Shown: positions 19,314-29,653, numbered from the stretch's first letter. The stretch: DNA of 64,000 nt from Aureimonas phyllosphaerae (GCF_900113065.1 NZ_FOOA01000008.1:1-64000), one strand, 5' to 3'. The notes: generated by a model from the sequence alone, not told the origin. Numbers and translations are program-made.

Positions 19314-20246
19314 ATGGCCCTCAGCATGGGGGCCGTCCCTCTTCTTCCAGCACCGGACCCGACCATGGCGCGCGCCGCGACCCTTCCCAAATCCGCCCCC
19401 GTGTCCGCCGGCGCCCATGCGGCGACGCTGGACATGGCGACCTTCCGCGACCTGGCGGTGCTGGTGGACGAGAGCTGCGGCATCATGATGAGCGACGCCA
19501 AGCGGGTGATGCTGGAAACGCGGCTGCGCCGGCGCCTCGCCGCGCGAGGCCTCGACGACTTCCGCGCCTATGTCGCGCTCCTGCGCACGCCCGAGGGGCG
19601 GGCGGCCGAGTTCCAGGCCTTCACCGACTGCGTGGTCACCAACGAGACCTCGTTCTTCCGCGAGCCGCCGCATTTCGAGCACCTGACGCCGGAAGAGCTG
19701 CGGCGCCTTGCCGAGGGTGGGCGCGAGCGGTCGCTGCGCATCTGGTCGGCTGCCTCCTCGAGCGGGCAGGAGGCCTACAGCCTCGCGATGATCGCCGACG
19801 ACGCCTCGAACGGCGGCCAGCTCTTCCCCTGGACGGTGACCGCGACCGACATCTCGGTGCGCATGCTGAACGCGGTGCGCGAGGGCGTCTACCATGCCGA
19901 CGCCGTGCGCAGCGTGCCGGCGCGCCTGCGCCAGAAGTACCTGGAGCCGGTCGGCACCGGCGCGGACCAGGCGATGAGCGTGCGACCCGAGCTTCGGCGC
20001 AACGTCCGCCTCGGCCAGATCAACCTGATGCACGGCGAGTACCGGCCGGGTCAGGCGATGGACATCGTCTTCTGCCGCAACGTCCTCATCTACTTCCAGC
20101 CGGACGCCCAGCTCGAGGTGGTCGGCAAGCTCCTGCGCCACCTGCGCCCGGGCGGTCTCCTGTTCCTCGGCCATGCCGAATCGATCCGTTCGACCCGGCT
20201 CCCGCTCCGGCTGATCCGCAGCAACATCTACGAGCGGACGGAGTGA
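19314..20246 (+). CDS. cheR: Chemotaxis protein methyltransferase CheR
   Basis: SAM-dependent methyltransferase of about 310 residues that methylates receptor glutamates. The N-terminal helical domain is followed by the SAM fold: [19 protein letters not shown] (SAM motif), [10 protein letters not shown], and [13 protein letters not shown] near the C-terminus. Candidate starts at 19314, 19326 and 19365 all lack a strong ribosome site. The first is given, but the true N-terminus may be up to 17 residues shorter. Confidence 0.92.
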   Translation: MALSMGAVPLLPAPDPTMARAATLPKSAPVSAGAHAATLDMATFRDLAVLVDESCGIMMSDAKRVMLETRLRRRLAARGLDDFRAYVALLRTPEGRAAEFQAFTDCVVTNETSFFREPPHFEHLTPEELRRLAEGGRERSLRIWSAASSSGQEAYSLAMIADDASNGGQLFPWTVTATDISVRMLNAVREGVYHADAVRSVPARLRQKYLEPVGTGADQAMSVRPELRRNVRLGQINLMHGEYRPGQAMDIVFCRNVLIYFQPDAQLEVVGKLLRHLRPGGLLFLGHAESIRSTRLPLRLIRSNIYERTE

Positions 20247-20251
20247 GCGCG

Positions 20252-21346
20252 ATGCGGTCCATCAAGGTCCTGATCGTCGACGATTCGGCGAGCGTTCGCA
20301 CGATCCTCACCGAGATCCTCAACGCCGAGGCCGACATCGAGGTGATCGCCACCGCGTCGAACCCGTATTTCGCGGCCGAGCGAATGCGCGAGGCGGTGCC
20401 GGACGTTATCGTCTGCGACATCGAGATGCCGCGCATGGACGGCATCACCTTCGTCCAGAAGCTGATGAGCCAGCGACCGATCCCGGTCGTGATCTGCTCC
20501 TCGCTCGCCGAGGCCGGCTCCAAGATTGCGCTGCAGGCGCTGGAGGCGGGTGCGGTCGAGATCATCACCAAGCCGCGCGTCGGAACGCTTCAGTTCCTGA
20601 TGGAGGCGAAGACCCGCATCTGCGACGCGGTGCGCGCGGCGTCGAAGGCGCGCGTCGTCGCCCGCACCGCCACGATCGACGTCCAGAAGAAGCTGACCGC
20701 CGACGCCGTGCTGCCGCCGGTCTCGGGCCGCCCGATCGACCGCACCACCGACAAGGTCGTGGTGATCGGCGCCTCGACGGGCGGGACGGAGGCGCTGCGC
20801 CGGCTGCTCGAGGCGCTGCCGGAGAACTCGCCCGGCATCGTCATCGTCCAGCACATGCCGGCAGGCTTCACCAGCGCCTTCGGGCGCCGCCTCGACGGCC
20901 TCTGCCGCATGGAGGTGCGCGAGGCCGAGACCGGCGACCGCGTCGTGCCGGGCCTCGCGCTGATCGCGCCCGGCAACCACCATCTCCTGCTCCAGCGCTC
21001 GGGCGCCCAGTACCATGTCGAGGTGCGCGACGGGCCGCTGGTGACACGCCACCGCCCGTCCGTCGACGTGCTGTTCCGCTCGGCGGCGCGCGCGGCCGGC
21101 GCCAACGCGCTCGGCGTGATCCTGACGGGCATGGGCGACGACGGCGCCAAGGGCATGCTGGAGCTGCGCCAGACCGGCGCCCACACGATCGGCCAGGACG
21201 AGGGAACTTGCGTCGTCTACGGCATGCCCAAGGAAGCCATGAAGGTTGGTGCGGTGGAAGCCGAACTGCCGCTCGACAAGATCCCGGCCGAAATCCTCCG
21301 GTTTGCGGCCGACCCCTCCATCAAGCCAGCGGCGGCCAAGCGATGA
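20252..21346 (+). CDS. cheB: Chemotaxis methylesterase/deamidase CheB
   Basis: Two-domain protein of 364 residues. The receiver has phosphoacceptor D56 ([13 protein letters not shown]). The C-terminal methylesterase carries the triad S175 ([10 protein letters not shown]), H201 (VQHMPAGF) and the GMGDDG aspartates (D296/D297). The ATG at 20252 follows GGAG at a good spacing. A GTG at 20243 overlapping the cheR stop is an alternative. It removes receptor methyl groups to give adaptation. Confidence 0.94.
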   Translation: MRSIKVLIVDDSASVRTILTEILNAEADIEVIATASNPYFAAERMREAVPDVIVCDIEMPRMDGITFVQKLMSQRPIPVVICSSLAEAGSKIALQALEAGAVEIITKPRVGTLQFLMEAKTRICDAVRAASKARVVARTATIDVQKKLTADAVLPPVSGRPIDRTTDKVVVIGASTGGTEALRRLLEALPENSPGIVIVQHMPAGFTSAFGRRLDGLCRMEVREAETGDRVVPGLALIAPGNHHLLLQRSGAQYHVEVRDGPLVTRHRPSVDVLFRSAARAAGANALGVILTGMGDDGAKGMLELRQTGAHTIGQDEGTCVVYGMPKEAMKVGAVEAELPLDKIPAEILRFAADPSIKPAAAKR

Positions 21347-23130
21347 CGACACGCGCGAACACCCTGTCCGGCGCAGCTCCCGCCGCCGCACTCGCATCCG
21401 GCCCCGGCGACTTCGAGCGGCTCGCCACCGCGCTCGTCCGCTGGACGGCGGCGAGCGAGAGCGTCTTCCTCGACGCCGGCGAACGGCTGCGCACGACGCA
21501 CGGCCGAATCGCGGGCGTGCGCGAGGGCATCGCGCGCGCGACCGAGATCTTCACCCAGCCCGTGATGGCTGAGGCGCGCGCCTCCCTCGTCGAGGCGGCG
21601 GCCAGCGTCGAGACGGCGTGGCAACTGACCGCCGAGCGGCAGGAGCGGATCGGCGAACTGAACGCGGCGGTCGAGAGCGCCCGCAACGCCTCTGCCTCGC
21701 TGAAGACCGTGTTCCGCGTCCTCGACTACATCGTCGTGATCGCAAGGGCCCAGGTCGAGAGCATGGCGGGCGCCGAGGTGGACCTCGTGTCCTTCTCGCG
21801 CACCGTCGACGATCTCGTCACGTCGGGCACCTCCGTCGCCCAGTCGATCGACGAGCGGATGGGTCTGCTCCGCACCGCGCTCCAGGAAAGCCGCACCATC
21901 GCCGCGCGCGCCACCACCGCCGGCGACGAGCGCGAGCTCGCGGGCGGCTTCCAGGCGCTGATCGACCGGATCGCCGAGCAACAGAGCGTGGCGGCGAAAA
22001 GCCGGGACGAGGCGCAGCGCGCCTTCACCGCCGTCTGGCAGGCGGTGGCCGGCGCCGTGATGGGCCTTCAGGCCCACGACATGGCCCGCCAGCGGCTGGA
22101 GCACACCGTCCAGAATCTTGAGCTGATCGGGCCGCTGCGGCGCGACGGCCGGCTCGTCGAGGGCGAGACGCCGCTCGAGCCCGCCCACCGGGAGGCCGCG
22201 GTGCGCCGCATCGCGCGGCTCGAGACGGCCCAGCTCGACGATCTCGCCGCGACCTACGGCGCGCTGATGGACAAGCTCGGCCTCGACCTCGTCGCCATCG
22301 CCGACCGACTCGACGACTGCGGCGACATCCTGGAGGGCCTTCGCGCGCCGGGGACCGGCACCGAGGGCATGGCGGCACTGGAGGCAGGCGCCTCGCGCCT
22401 GCGGGCCGCGATGGAATCGGGCGCCGAGGCGCGCCGGACGCTCGCCGCCAGCCTGTCGCGCAGTGTCGAGCGCACCGCGCATCTCATCGAGATGACCGAC
22501 CAGATGACGGGGCTCGAGTTCCACCTCAACCTCGCCGGCCTCAACGCCGCGATCCAGGCCGCCCATGTCGAGGGCGGCGACGAAACGATCGGCTACATCG
22601 CTCGCGTGATCCGCGAGCAGTCCTCGCAGGCGCGCGAGGAGGTCGATGTGATCCGCGTCGGTACCGAGCGCGCGGCCGCCGCCACGCAGGACCTCGCCGG
22701 CCGCCTCCTCCCCGCAATCGCCGAGGCGGAAACATCGGTGGACCGCAATCTCACCACGGCCTGCACCGGCCTTGCCAGCGCCGAGGCCGAAAGCGCGCGC
22801 GCGCTCGCCGCCAGCGCCGAGGCGGCCGGCGGCATGGGCGACGAGATCCGTGCCGTCCTCAAGATGATGTCGCTGCACGAGGAGGGCACGGCGATGATGC
22901 GGGCGCTATCGGCCGCGATCGCCTCGCTCGCCGCCGCACCCATCGCCGCCGAACTCCCGGCCGCGGAGGCCGCGCGTCTCGATGCGCTCCTGTGCGCCGG
23001 CTACACGATGAAGGAGGAGCGCAGCGTCTTCGCCGCCGCGCTCGGGGGCTCGGGCGGCAAGACCAGCGCTGCCGCTGCCCCTGCCTCTGCTCCCCCGGCC
23101 GACGACGACTTCGACGACATCCTCTTCTGA
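21343..23130 (+). CDS. Soluble MCP-like protein with CheZ-like motifs
   Basis: Long helical cytoplasmic protein of 595 residues, last gene of the chemotaxis operon. Its start overlaps the cheB stop (ATGA). No membrane segment is visible. One region (about residues 385-430) resembles the MCP signalling hairpin, with [17 protein letters not shown] instead of the usual [13 protein letters not shown] separate helix contains D246 and Q250 in [10 protein letters not shown], the DxxxQ spacing of the CheZ phosphatase site. The protein ends in DDDFDDILF, similar to the acidic CheZ tail that binds CheY. No CheZ, CheX or CheC is otherwise visible. A CheY phosphatase or sink role is inferred. Confidence 0.75.
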   Translation: MTTRANTLSGAAPAAALASGPGDFERLATALVRWTAASESVFLDAGERLRTTHGRIAGVREGIARATEIFTQPVMAEARASLVEAAASVETAWQLTAERQERIGELNAAVESARNASASLKTVFRVLDYIVVIARAQVESMAGAEVDLVSFSRTVDDLVTSGTSVAQSIDERMGLLRTALQESRTIAARATTAGDERELAGGFQALIDRIAEQQSVAAKSRDEAQRAFTAVWQAVAGAVMGLQAHDMARQRLEHTVQNLELIGPLRRDGRLVEGETPLEPAHREAAVRRIARLETAQLDDLAATYGALMDKLGLDLVAIADRLDDCGDILEGLRAPGTGTEGMAALEAGASRLRAAMESGAEARRTLAASLSRSVERTAHLIEMTDQMTGLEFHLNLAGLNAAIQAAHVEGGDETIGYIARVIREQSSQAREEVDVIRVGTERAAAATQDLAGRLLPAIAEAETSVDRNLTTACTGLASAEAESARALAASAEAAGGMGDEIRAVLKMMSLHEEGTAMMRALSAAIASLAAAPIAAELPAAEAARLDALLCAGYTMKEERSVFAAALGGSGGKTSAAAAPASAPPADDDFDDILF

Positions 23131-23146
23131 CGGCGGGCCGCGCCGT
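23130..23146. terminator. Hairpin between convergent genes
   Basis: ACGGCG (23130-23135) and CGCCGT (23141-23146) pair around a 5-base loop exactly between the converging chemotaxis operon and glycosyltransferase gene. It could act in both directions, but there is no U-run. Confidence 0.35.
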
Positions 23147-25560
23147 TACCAGCCGGGCGCCACCGCGCGCGGCGGGGGAACGAGCCCCGAGCGCGGCGCG
23201 AGGTCGCCCGGCGGCCAGGCGAGGCCGTCGAACCCGTCGCCGCCGCGCCTCAGGAGCGGGCTCATGAACGGATCGGCGGCCGCGACATCGGCCCAGCGCA
23301 CCGAGAGCGTGTCGATCTCGCGCTGCAGTGCGGGCGCGGCCAGCCCGCCGGCGGCCTCGTCCGCCGGGGTGTCGCAGACGAGACGCGCATCCGGCGCGAC
23401 CACGACGCGGCGCCCGAGCGCCTGAAGCTTCAGCGCGTAGTCGGCCGAAAAGAGATGGCGCGGGAAGAGAACGGAATCGAATCCGCCGAGCGCCAGGAAG
23501 TCCGCCCGCCGCGTCGCGAACACGCGGCCGCTGACGGCCGACACCTGATGGGCGACGAGAAGGCCGTCGCCGTGACCGGGATCCTCAGCGCCTCGGCCGC
23601 GATAGCGCGGGCGCGGCGCGGCGCCGAGGGCGAGCGCGAGGCCCGCATCGACGATATCACCCGCGCGGCCGACGAGAAGCGGCGCCGCGAGACCGGTCGC
23701 GGGATCGGCGAGGCGGCCGAGAAGCTCGTCCAGCCAGCGGTCGTCGATTGGCGTGACGCCGACCGGCAGGAGGCAGAGCGCCTCGCCGGCCAAACGCGCC
23801 GCGGCATCGCTTAAGCGGCGAGCCGGCGAGCGGCCGGGCGCGGCGCCCTCCGCCTCGACCCCGCCGAGGCGAAGGCGCGCGAGCGCCGCACTGTCGAGGC
23901 GCGGCGAGGACACGAGGACGGTCGCCGCGCGGCGTCGGCGTGTCGGCTCCAGCGCCTCCACAGCGGCGGCGATCGCCGCCTCGTCGTGCCAGCCGGCGTC
24001 GAGAAGGATCGAGCAGGCACCGGGCAGCGGCTCGCGCCGGACCCGCACGGCCGGAAGGCTCGCTGGCGGGCGCGGCTCGATCGTTGCGGCGAGCCCGCGC
24101 CGCGCCAGATGCGCGCGCACCGCCGCGGCCAGGCGATCCGTCGCGCCGGGAACAGTGGGCGGGACGGTGAAGCCGAAACCCGGCACGTGAAGATGGCGCG
24201 CGGTGCCCGACAGGGCCCGGTCGAGCGGATGCAGGAACAGGCGATCGGCGTCGCCGGCGCCGGCCTCGAGGGCGGCGAGCGCCGCTTGGCGACGGATCGC
24301 GAAGGGCGCGCCCGCGCAGCCCTGCTCCAGCGCGCGCTCGTGGTCGAAGGCGGTGGCGGCGAGCGGCGCGGATTCACCCCCATCCAGCATCAGAAGGCGG
24401 TCGCCGAAGGCGATCGCAGCGCCGGGCTCCGAGAGCAGCGCCTCCACCAGACGCTCCGGCCCGCCGGGGCGGGCGAGCGTTCCGGCCGGCATCACCAGCA
24501 CCGCCTCGCAGTCGGCCGCCTCGCCCTCGAGGAACCCCCGGAGGTCGGCGGGCTCGAAGCCGCCGTCGCGCTCCGGCAGGACGACGCCGATCCATTCGCC
24601 GAGCGCATCGAGCGCGGGCGCGGCAAGGCTCGCCTCCGCGCCGTCCTCGCCGATCAAGGCGACCGCGACGGGCGGGGTGCCGAGACGCGGCAGGGAGGGA
24701 AGCGGAAACCGCGCCTCCCACCGCGCGAAATCGGCGAACGGCACCCCTTGCGGAAACCAGCGGTCGAAGCGCTCGCCACGCAAGCGCTCACCTTCGGTCT
24801 CGGCCCGTTCATCGAGATGGGCACCGAGCGTATCGGCAAAGGCGAGGACCGCGACGGGGCCGCCCGGCAGCGGCTGGCCGTCGGCATGGACCTCGACCTC
24901 GTGCAGCCGACCGTCGGCGAACTCGTCCGGCAGCCGCAGGCGAAAGGCGGGCTCGGCGCGCAGGTGCCCGCCGCGCCGCACCTCGCGCCAGCGGTCGGCG
25001 GAGGCGAGCGCGACGATGGCGTCGTCGATGCGCGCCTCGATGCGCGGCGGCGGGCCGTCCGCAGACGGGCGATGCACCCAGCCCTCGAGATCGAGGCCTC
25101 CCGGCCAGCGCACCGCGCCGGTCGGGCCGGGGGACGCCGCGAAGGGTTCGCCCTCGTGCAAGGGGATCGGTGCCCCCACGGGCTCGCCGCCGTTGGCGAG
25201 GCGCACCGCGGCCGTTGCCGCATGGGGCAGCACCGCGGGGTCGAGCGCGAACGCGAAGCCGTGGCACCCGTCGCCCACCGCCGCACCGCCCTCGATTGCC
25301 GCCCCGAGCCGCAGGTCGGCACGCGCCAGCGCAACCGGCACGCCGTCGAGAAGGAGCTCCACGACGAAGCGTTGCTCGGGATCGGCGGGATCGGCGGCCC
25401 AGCCCTCGATCAGGGTCTCGCCCGTGCGTCGGGCGAAAAGGCGCAGCGCGCCGTCGTCGGCGACGCGGGCCGGTGCGTCGGTCGATCCGGCGGACAGGCG
25501 CCTACGCCGCGAGGCGACCAGCGAACCAATCGACGATGGCCTGGACGGTGTCTCGCTCAT
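23146..25560 (-). CDS. Large GT2-like glycosyltransferase-locus protein with N-terminal beta-sandwich domains
   Basis: Protein of 804 residues. Two stretches of the GW type lie in the N-terminal third: GETLIEGWAADPADPEQRF followed by VGDGCHGFAF (about residues 47-115), and LDLEGWVHRP (about 155-230). The rest looks like two degenerate GT2-type modules. The last holds CLLPVGVTPIDDRWLDELL, FLALGGFDSVLFPRHLFSADYALKLQALG and a C-terminal ADP-rich tail. The start ATG has GGAG 6 bases upstream and lies 59 bases inside the preceding gene. It is probably a surface-glycan transferase; donor and acceptor are unknown. Confidence 0.7.
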   Translation of the reverse strand: MSETPSRPSSIGSLVASRRRRLSAGSTDAPARVADDGALRLFARRTGETLIEGWAADPADPEQRFVVELLLDGVPVALARADLRLGAAIEGGAAVGDGCHGFAFALDPAVLPHAATAAVRLANGGEPVGAPIPLHEGEPFAASPGPTGAVRWPGGLDLEGWVHRPSADGPPPRIEARIDDAIVALASADRWREVRRGGHLRAEPAFRLRLPDEFADGRLHEVEVHADGQPLPGGPVAVLAFADTLGAHLDERAETEGERLRGERFDRWFPQGVPFADFARWEARFPLPSLPRLGTPPVAVALIGEDGAEASLAAPALDALGEWIGVVLPERDGGFEPADLRGFLEGEAADCEAVLVMPAGTLARPGGPERLVEALLSEPGAAIAFGDRLLMLDGGESAPLAATAFDHERALEQGCAGAPFAIRRQAALAALEAGAGDADRLFLHPLDRALSGTARHLHVPGFGFTVPPTVPGATDRLAAAVRAHLARRGLAATIEPRPPASLPAVRVRREPLPGACSILLDAGWHDEAAIAAAVEALEPTRRRRAATVLVSSPRLDSAALARLRLGGVEAEGAAPGRSPARRLSDAAARLAGEALCLLPVGVTPIDDRWLDELLGRLADPATGLAAPLLVGRAGDIVDAGLALALGAAPRPRYRGRGAEDPGHGDGLLVAHQVSAVSGRVFATRRADFLALGGFDSVLFPRHLFSADYALKLQALGRRVVVAPDARLVCDTPADEAAGGLAAPALQREIDTLSVRWADVAAADPFMSPLLRRGGDGFDGLAWPPGDLAPRSGLVPPPRAVAPGW

Positions 25561-27979
25561 CGTGGCTCCGATCGAGAAGAAGGGACGGGGGCATCGGATC
25601 GAGCGCGCCGTCGCTCCAGTCGACCTGCGCGCCGGGGCGGCCGGTCTCGGCGATGATCCGCTCGAAGAGGGCGAGCGACGGATCGGCGGGCGGCAGCACC
25701 AGCGCCGCGACGCCGGATGCGGCGGCGGCGAACTCGTCGGGGCGGAGCCGTCCCGTGGCCGCGATGCCGCGCCCGATCAGGGCGAGGTCGTCGGCACTCG
25801 CGCCGACGACCGCGAGCCGCGCGCCGGGCAAGCGGGCGCGGAGCGCGGCGCCGAGGCGCTGCGCGAAGGCGAGCGAGGCCGGGGCGGGGACCCCCATGAC
25901 CACGGCAAGCTTATTGTCCGCCTCGGCGGGCGGGAGGCGCGATGCCGTTTCCGGCGGTCCCCGGAGCCATGCCGCCGCCGGATCCCCATGCAGCGCGCGG
26001 CGCAGTGCCGCCTCCGTGGCACGGTCGAGGGCGAGGATCGAGACCGCGCGGTCGCCGAGTTCCGCGCGCCAGGCGAGCGCGTCGGCCGCCAGCGGATGGG
26101 CTCCGCCCGGCTGCGGCGTGCCGGCGAGGATCGTCACAGCGCCGCCGAGCGGCCGGATCGCGTCGAGCAGGCCCGGCGGCGGGGGCGCGCCGACGAGATC
26201 GATCTCGCCCGGCGCCAGCGCGGCGAGCCAGGCCGCCAGCGCGCCGCCGTCCGCGGCCAAGTCGTACCCGAGCGACTGCGGCGCGCCGCCGCCGACGCTT
26301 GCGAGGTCCGCCCGGAGCCCGGCGCCCGACCGGCGCCAGGTCAGCACCACCGCGCCGGCAGCCGCCTCGCCGAGGCGATGGAGATGTTCCACAAGCACCG
26401 CGCTGCCCGCTGGTGCCAGGAGGAGGCGTGGGCGGCCGGTCGGCGGGCAGGCCTCCTCCAGCCGCGCCCGTGCCGCCCGCAGCGGATCGGCGCGGCGAAA
26501 GGCGGCGCTTTCCGCGCGGATGCCGGGACAGCGGCGACGGAGACGCCGCAGGTTGCGCGCCACGAGCATCGCCTTGTCCGGCCCGAACGAGCGCGAGCCG
26601 TGATGGGGCACGAAGAGGCCGGGGGCCGAGACGTTGCGGAACCCCGCCTGCCGCGCCGCGAGCGTCCATTCGAGGTCCTCGAAATAGCCGCGCTCGTAGA
26701 TTTCCGACGGCGGACCCACGGCGGCGAGGCAGTCGTGTCGCAGGTACAGCGCGAAGCCGATGCCGTTCGGCAGCGCGACGGGCGCGGTGTCGAGGCGGCG
26801 CGCGGCGGCATCGATCCGGGCGGCTTCGGTCTCAAGCGGCAGCGGCGCCGCCTGTCCGAGGCGCGGCCAGCTCGTCCACTCGCCGTTGTTGGACAGGGGC
26901 GTCGCGGTGCCGATGTCGGGCGCGGCATAGGCCGCGTCCGCGAGGCGCTGGAGCGCGCCGGCCGGCAGGATCGCGTCGGCGTTCAGCACCAGCGCGTCCG
27001 AGCCTTCGCCGCCCTCGAGGCCGAGCGCCACCGCGCCGGGAAAGCCGCGGTTCACCGCCGTGCGGCGAAGCTCGAGGAGGCCGCGTGCGGCAAAGGTCTC
27101 GAGAAGCGCCGTGATGGCGGGAAAGGGCGAGCAGTCGTCGACCGCGACGAGGCGGGCGCCGGGGTGGCGGGCGACCTCGAGGACGGCGGCGCGCAGCGCG
27201 CTGCGCGTCGCGTCGGGATCGCCGAAGACGGGCATCACCACCCGCACCGGACGGCGCGGCGGACTAGCCGTAGGCGGCGCCGCCGGTCGGGCGGCACGGG
27301 GCCCGCGATGGCGCGAGCGGGCATGCAGCGGGCCTTGCGCGACGATGCGACCGTCGCGCTCCAGCCGCCAGCCCTCGACCGCCCCGGCCACCGAGCCGTC
27401 GAGCCGCGCGCCCGAAGCGCCCGGCGGCAGGAAGCCGAGATGGGGCAGGGGCCGGAGGGCGAAGCGCTGCTCGCCTCCCGAACCGGGCAGCACGAGGCTG
27501 GGTGCGGGATCGCCGCGCCAGATCGCCCAGCCCGTCAGCCGGCCGTCCGCGAGATCGGCGATAAGCGCCGCGTCCTCGCCCGCGCGAAAGAGCGCGGCGA
27601 GCGCCTGAGCCAGCGCGTCGTCGGCGGCCACGGGGTTCGACAGAATGCGCCGGGAGGCGAGGCGCACGCTGTCGCGGTCGGCGGCAAGACGCAGCGCGAT
27701 CAGCGCGGCGGCGGGGTCGAGCGGGTCGGCGAGGAGGGCGTGCGCGAGCTCGGCGTCGGCCGCCTCGCGCTCGCCCGCCGCCGAGAGGGCGAGCGCCAGA
27801 AGCGCGCGCTCGGCCGCGGTCGCGGGCTCGTCCAGCCGCACGCGCCGGCGCAGGAGCGCCACCGCCTCCTGCGGGGCGCCGTCGCGAAAGCGCCGGGCCG
27901 CCAGACGCGTCAGCGCCTCGGCGTGACGCTCCGGCAGCGCCAGCGCCGCGTCGCATGCAAGGAGGTCGGTCCAGTCCAT
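25502..27979 (-). CDS. GT2-family glycosyltransferase with helical N-terminal repeats
   Basis: Protein of about 825 residues. Residues 1-150 are TPR-like helical hairpins (GAPQEAVALLRRR, AAADALAQALAALF). The GT2 catalytic domain starts near 245: RVVMPVFGDPDATRSALRA, LVAVDDCSPF, NRGFPGAVALGLE, ALVLNADAILP, and FEDLEWTLAARQAGF near the acceptor site. A Rossmann-like C-terminal half follows. An in-frame GTG at 27994 is an alternative start. The gene is divergent from the Hint-domain gene and overlaps the next minus-strand gene by 59 bases. It most likely transfers a sugar to a surface glycan or protein. Confidence 0.8.
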   Translation of the reverse strand: MDWTDLLACDAALALPERHAEALTRLAARRFRDGAPQEAVALLRRRVRLDEPATAAERALLALALSAAGEREAADAELAHALLADPLDPAAALIALRLAADRDSVRLASRRILSNPVAADDALAQALAALFRAGEDAALIADLADGRLTGWAIWRGDPAPSLVLPGSGGEQRFALRPLPHLGFLPPGASGARLDGSVAGAVEGWRLERDGRIVAQGPLHARSRHRGPRAARPAAPPTASPPRRPVRVVMPVFGDPDATRSALRAAVLEVARHPGARLVAVDDCSPFPAITALLETFAARGLLELRRTAVNRGFPGAVALGLEGGEGSDALVLNADAILPAGALQRLADAAYAAPDIGTATPLSNNGEWTSWPRLGQAAPLPLETEAARIDAAARRLDTAPVALPNGIGFALYLRHDCLAAVGPPSEIYERGYFEDLEWTLAARQAGFRNVSAPGLFVPHHGSRSFGPDKAMLVARNLRRLRRRCPGIRAESAAFRRADPLRAARARLEEACPPTGRPRLLLAPAGSAVLVEHLHRLGEAAAGAVVLTWRRSGAGLRADLASVGGGAPQSLGYDLAADGGALAAWLAALAPGEIDLVGAPPPPGLLDAIRPLGGAVTILAGTPQPGGAHPLAADALAWRAELGDRAVSILALDRATEAALRRALHGDPAAAWLRGPPETASRLPPAEADNKLAVVMGVPAPASLAFAQRLGAALRARLPGARLAVVGASADDLALIGRGIAATGRLRPDEFAAAASGVAALVLPPADPSLALFERIIAETGRPGAQVDWSDGALDPMPPSLLLDRSHDERDTVQAIVDWFAGRLAA

Positions 27980-28164
27980 CGCGCCTTCGAGCACCGTGAT
28001 CGATCGCCCTTCCTTGGCAGAACTGGCTGGCGGCGGCCTGACCGGCGGCGCGGCCGGCCGTCGTCTTCACCCTTTGCTTGCCCTGTCCGCAGGTCCCGCT
28101 TGCGGCGTCGGCCGGTCGTGGCAAGCTGCAGGCTGACGCAGTGCGCCAGCCGGGACCCCGAGCC

Positions 28165-29631
28165 ATGAGCCAGACCGACGACACGAAGGACACGGGCGAC
28201 GCGCGCGACCGCTCGGGCGGCTCGTCCTCCTCGTCCGGCTCGAACGCCTCGGCAGCGGCGACGGTCGCCATGTCCGGCAGCATCGCGACCGCCGCCACGA
28301 CGACGTCCGCCGCTGCCGGTCCGTCCGCCGGCTCGGGCGGGGCACGCGGCGGCGACGAGGGCGCGGCGATCGCCGGCGCCGGTGGCAGCGGCGCGGCGGC
28401 GGCGGAGACCGGCGGTGCGGCGGGCGCGACCGACGGGTCGGCCGGCGCCGGTCCGCAGGCGGGCGGCGGCATGACCGGAGGACTGGGCGGCGCGCGGCAG
28501 GCGGGCCCGCATGCCGGGCCGGGCGGCGTATCCGCCGGCATCGGCGGGGCGAGCCTTGGTGGATCGACGGGCGGCGCGGCCGCAGGATCAGCCAGCAATG
28601 GCGGTGGCGGCGCGGCGGCCGGCGGCGGCTCGGCGGCGGCCGTGCGCGATGCGGGACCCGAGCGCGGCGATGCAGCCAGCGGCGGCGGGGGCGCGGAGAG
28701 CGGTGGATCGGGCGATGGCGGCGGTGCAGCCAGTTCCGCCGAGAGTGGGGGCGAGGGAGGTGCATCGGGCGGCGAGGGCGGCGAGTCCGGTGGCGGGAGC
28801 AGCGCGGGCGGCGGCGGCGGAACGGCGGCGAGCGAGGCGGCGGCCGCTGCCGCCGGCGGCTCGTCGGGTTCGAGCGGCGGTGGTTCGGGGGTGGCGGGCA
28901 ACGGCGGGTCGTTCGGCTCCGGCGTGTCCGGCACCGCGGGCGCATCCGGGACCTCTTCCGGTTCGGACACGGCAGCAGGCACCACGCTCGGTGGAACCAC
29001 CGCCGCGCTCACGCCCACCGTTTCGATCGACATCGCGCCCGTCTGCTTCCGGCCCGGTACGCGCATCGAGACGCCGGCCGGCGCGTCGGCGATCGAGGAC
29101 CTCAGGCCCGGCGATCTTGTCCTGACCGTGGACGGTGCGGCGGAACCGGTGCGCTGGATCGGACGCCAGACGGTGGCGGTTCGCGGAAGCGACCCGCTGC
29201 GCGTCCTGCCGATCCGTATCCGGGCCGGTGCGATCTCGGAGGCCGTGCCGAGCCGCGACCTGTTCCTGTCGCCCGACCACGCGGTCGGAATTGGCGGCAT
29301 CCTCGTCCATGCCTCGGCGCTGGTCGACGGGGTCGCTGTCACACGTGAAACGCCGGTCGAGGAGACGATCCTCTATCTCCATGTCGAGCTCGCGCGCCAC
29401 GCGCTGATCCTCGCCGAGGGGCTGGCGGCCGAGAGCTTCGTCGACAATCTCGAGCAACTCGGTTTCGACAACTGGGACGAGCGCGAGGCGCTGGTGCCGG
29501 ACGCCGCGCCGGTGGCCGAGATGGACCTGCCGCGGGCCAAATCGCGCCGGCAGGTGCCCGCAGCCCTCCGCCGGGCGCTGGAGGCGCGAGCGTCCGCGCT
29601 GCTTTCGGATCCAAATCCGCTCGCCGCCTGA
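28165..29631 (+). CDS. Gly/Ser/Ala-rich surface protein with C-terminal Hint domain
   Basis: Protein of 488 residues. After a short polar N-terminus, about residues 18-285 are almost entirely Gly, Ser, Ala and Thr with no cysteine. A Hint (Hedgehog/intein, Hint_2) domain follows: C294 in PVCFRPGTRIETPAG, IEDLRPGDLVLTVDG, SPDHAVGIGG, and the HALILAEGLAAESF end. Hint_2 domains are common on alphaproteobacterial secreted Ca-binding proteins and are thought to self-process. There is no N-terminal signal peptide, so type I or another signal-less export would be needed. The antisense Pro/Arg-rich frame is a shadow; the Hint motifs settle the strand. Confidence 0.8.
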   Translation: MSQTDDTKDTGDARDRSGGSSSSSGSNASAAATVAMSGSIATAATTTSAAAGPSAGSGGARGGDEGAAIAGAGGSGAAAAETGGAAGATDGSAGAGPQAGGGMTGGLGGARQAGPHAGPGGVSAGIGGASLGGSTGGAAAGSASNGGGGAAAGGGSAAAVRDAGPERGDAASGGGGAESGGSGDGGGAASSAESGGEGGASGGEGGESGGGSSAGGGGGTAASEAAAAAAGGSSGSSGGGSGVAGNGGSFGSGVSGTAGASGTSSGSDTAAGTTLGGTTAALTPTVSIDIAPVCFRPGTRIETPAGASAIEDLRPGDLVLTVDGAAEPVRWIGRQTVAVRGSDPLRVLPIRIRAGAISEAVPSRDLFLSPDHAVGIGGILVHASALVDGVAVTRETPVEETILYLHVELARHALILAEGLAAESFVDNLEQLGFDNWDEREALVPDAAPVAEMDLPRAKSRRQVPAALRRALEARASALLSDPNPLAA

Positions 29632-29635
29632 GGGT

Positions 29636-29653
29636 CGGGGCTCGGCCCCGTTT
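29636..29653 (+). terminator. Rho-independent-like terminator after the Hint-domain gene
   Basis: CGGGGC (29636-29641) and GCCCCG (29645-29650) pair around a TCG loop and are followed by TTT. It begins 5 bases after the stop codon and ends at the stop of the convergent gene. Confidence 0.55.

Noticed and set aside
27264-29342. A 692-codon Pro/Arg-rich frame on the minus strand across the Gly-rich gene.
   Set aside because: It is the reverse complement of Gly/Ala/Ser codons. The Hint motifs (C294 and following) are only on the plus strand.
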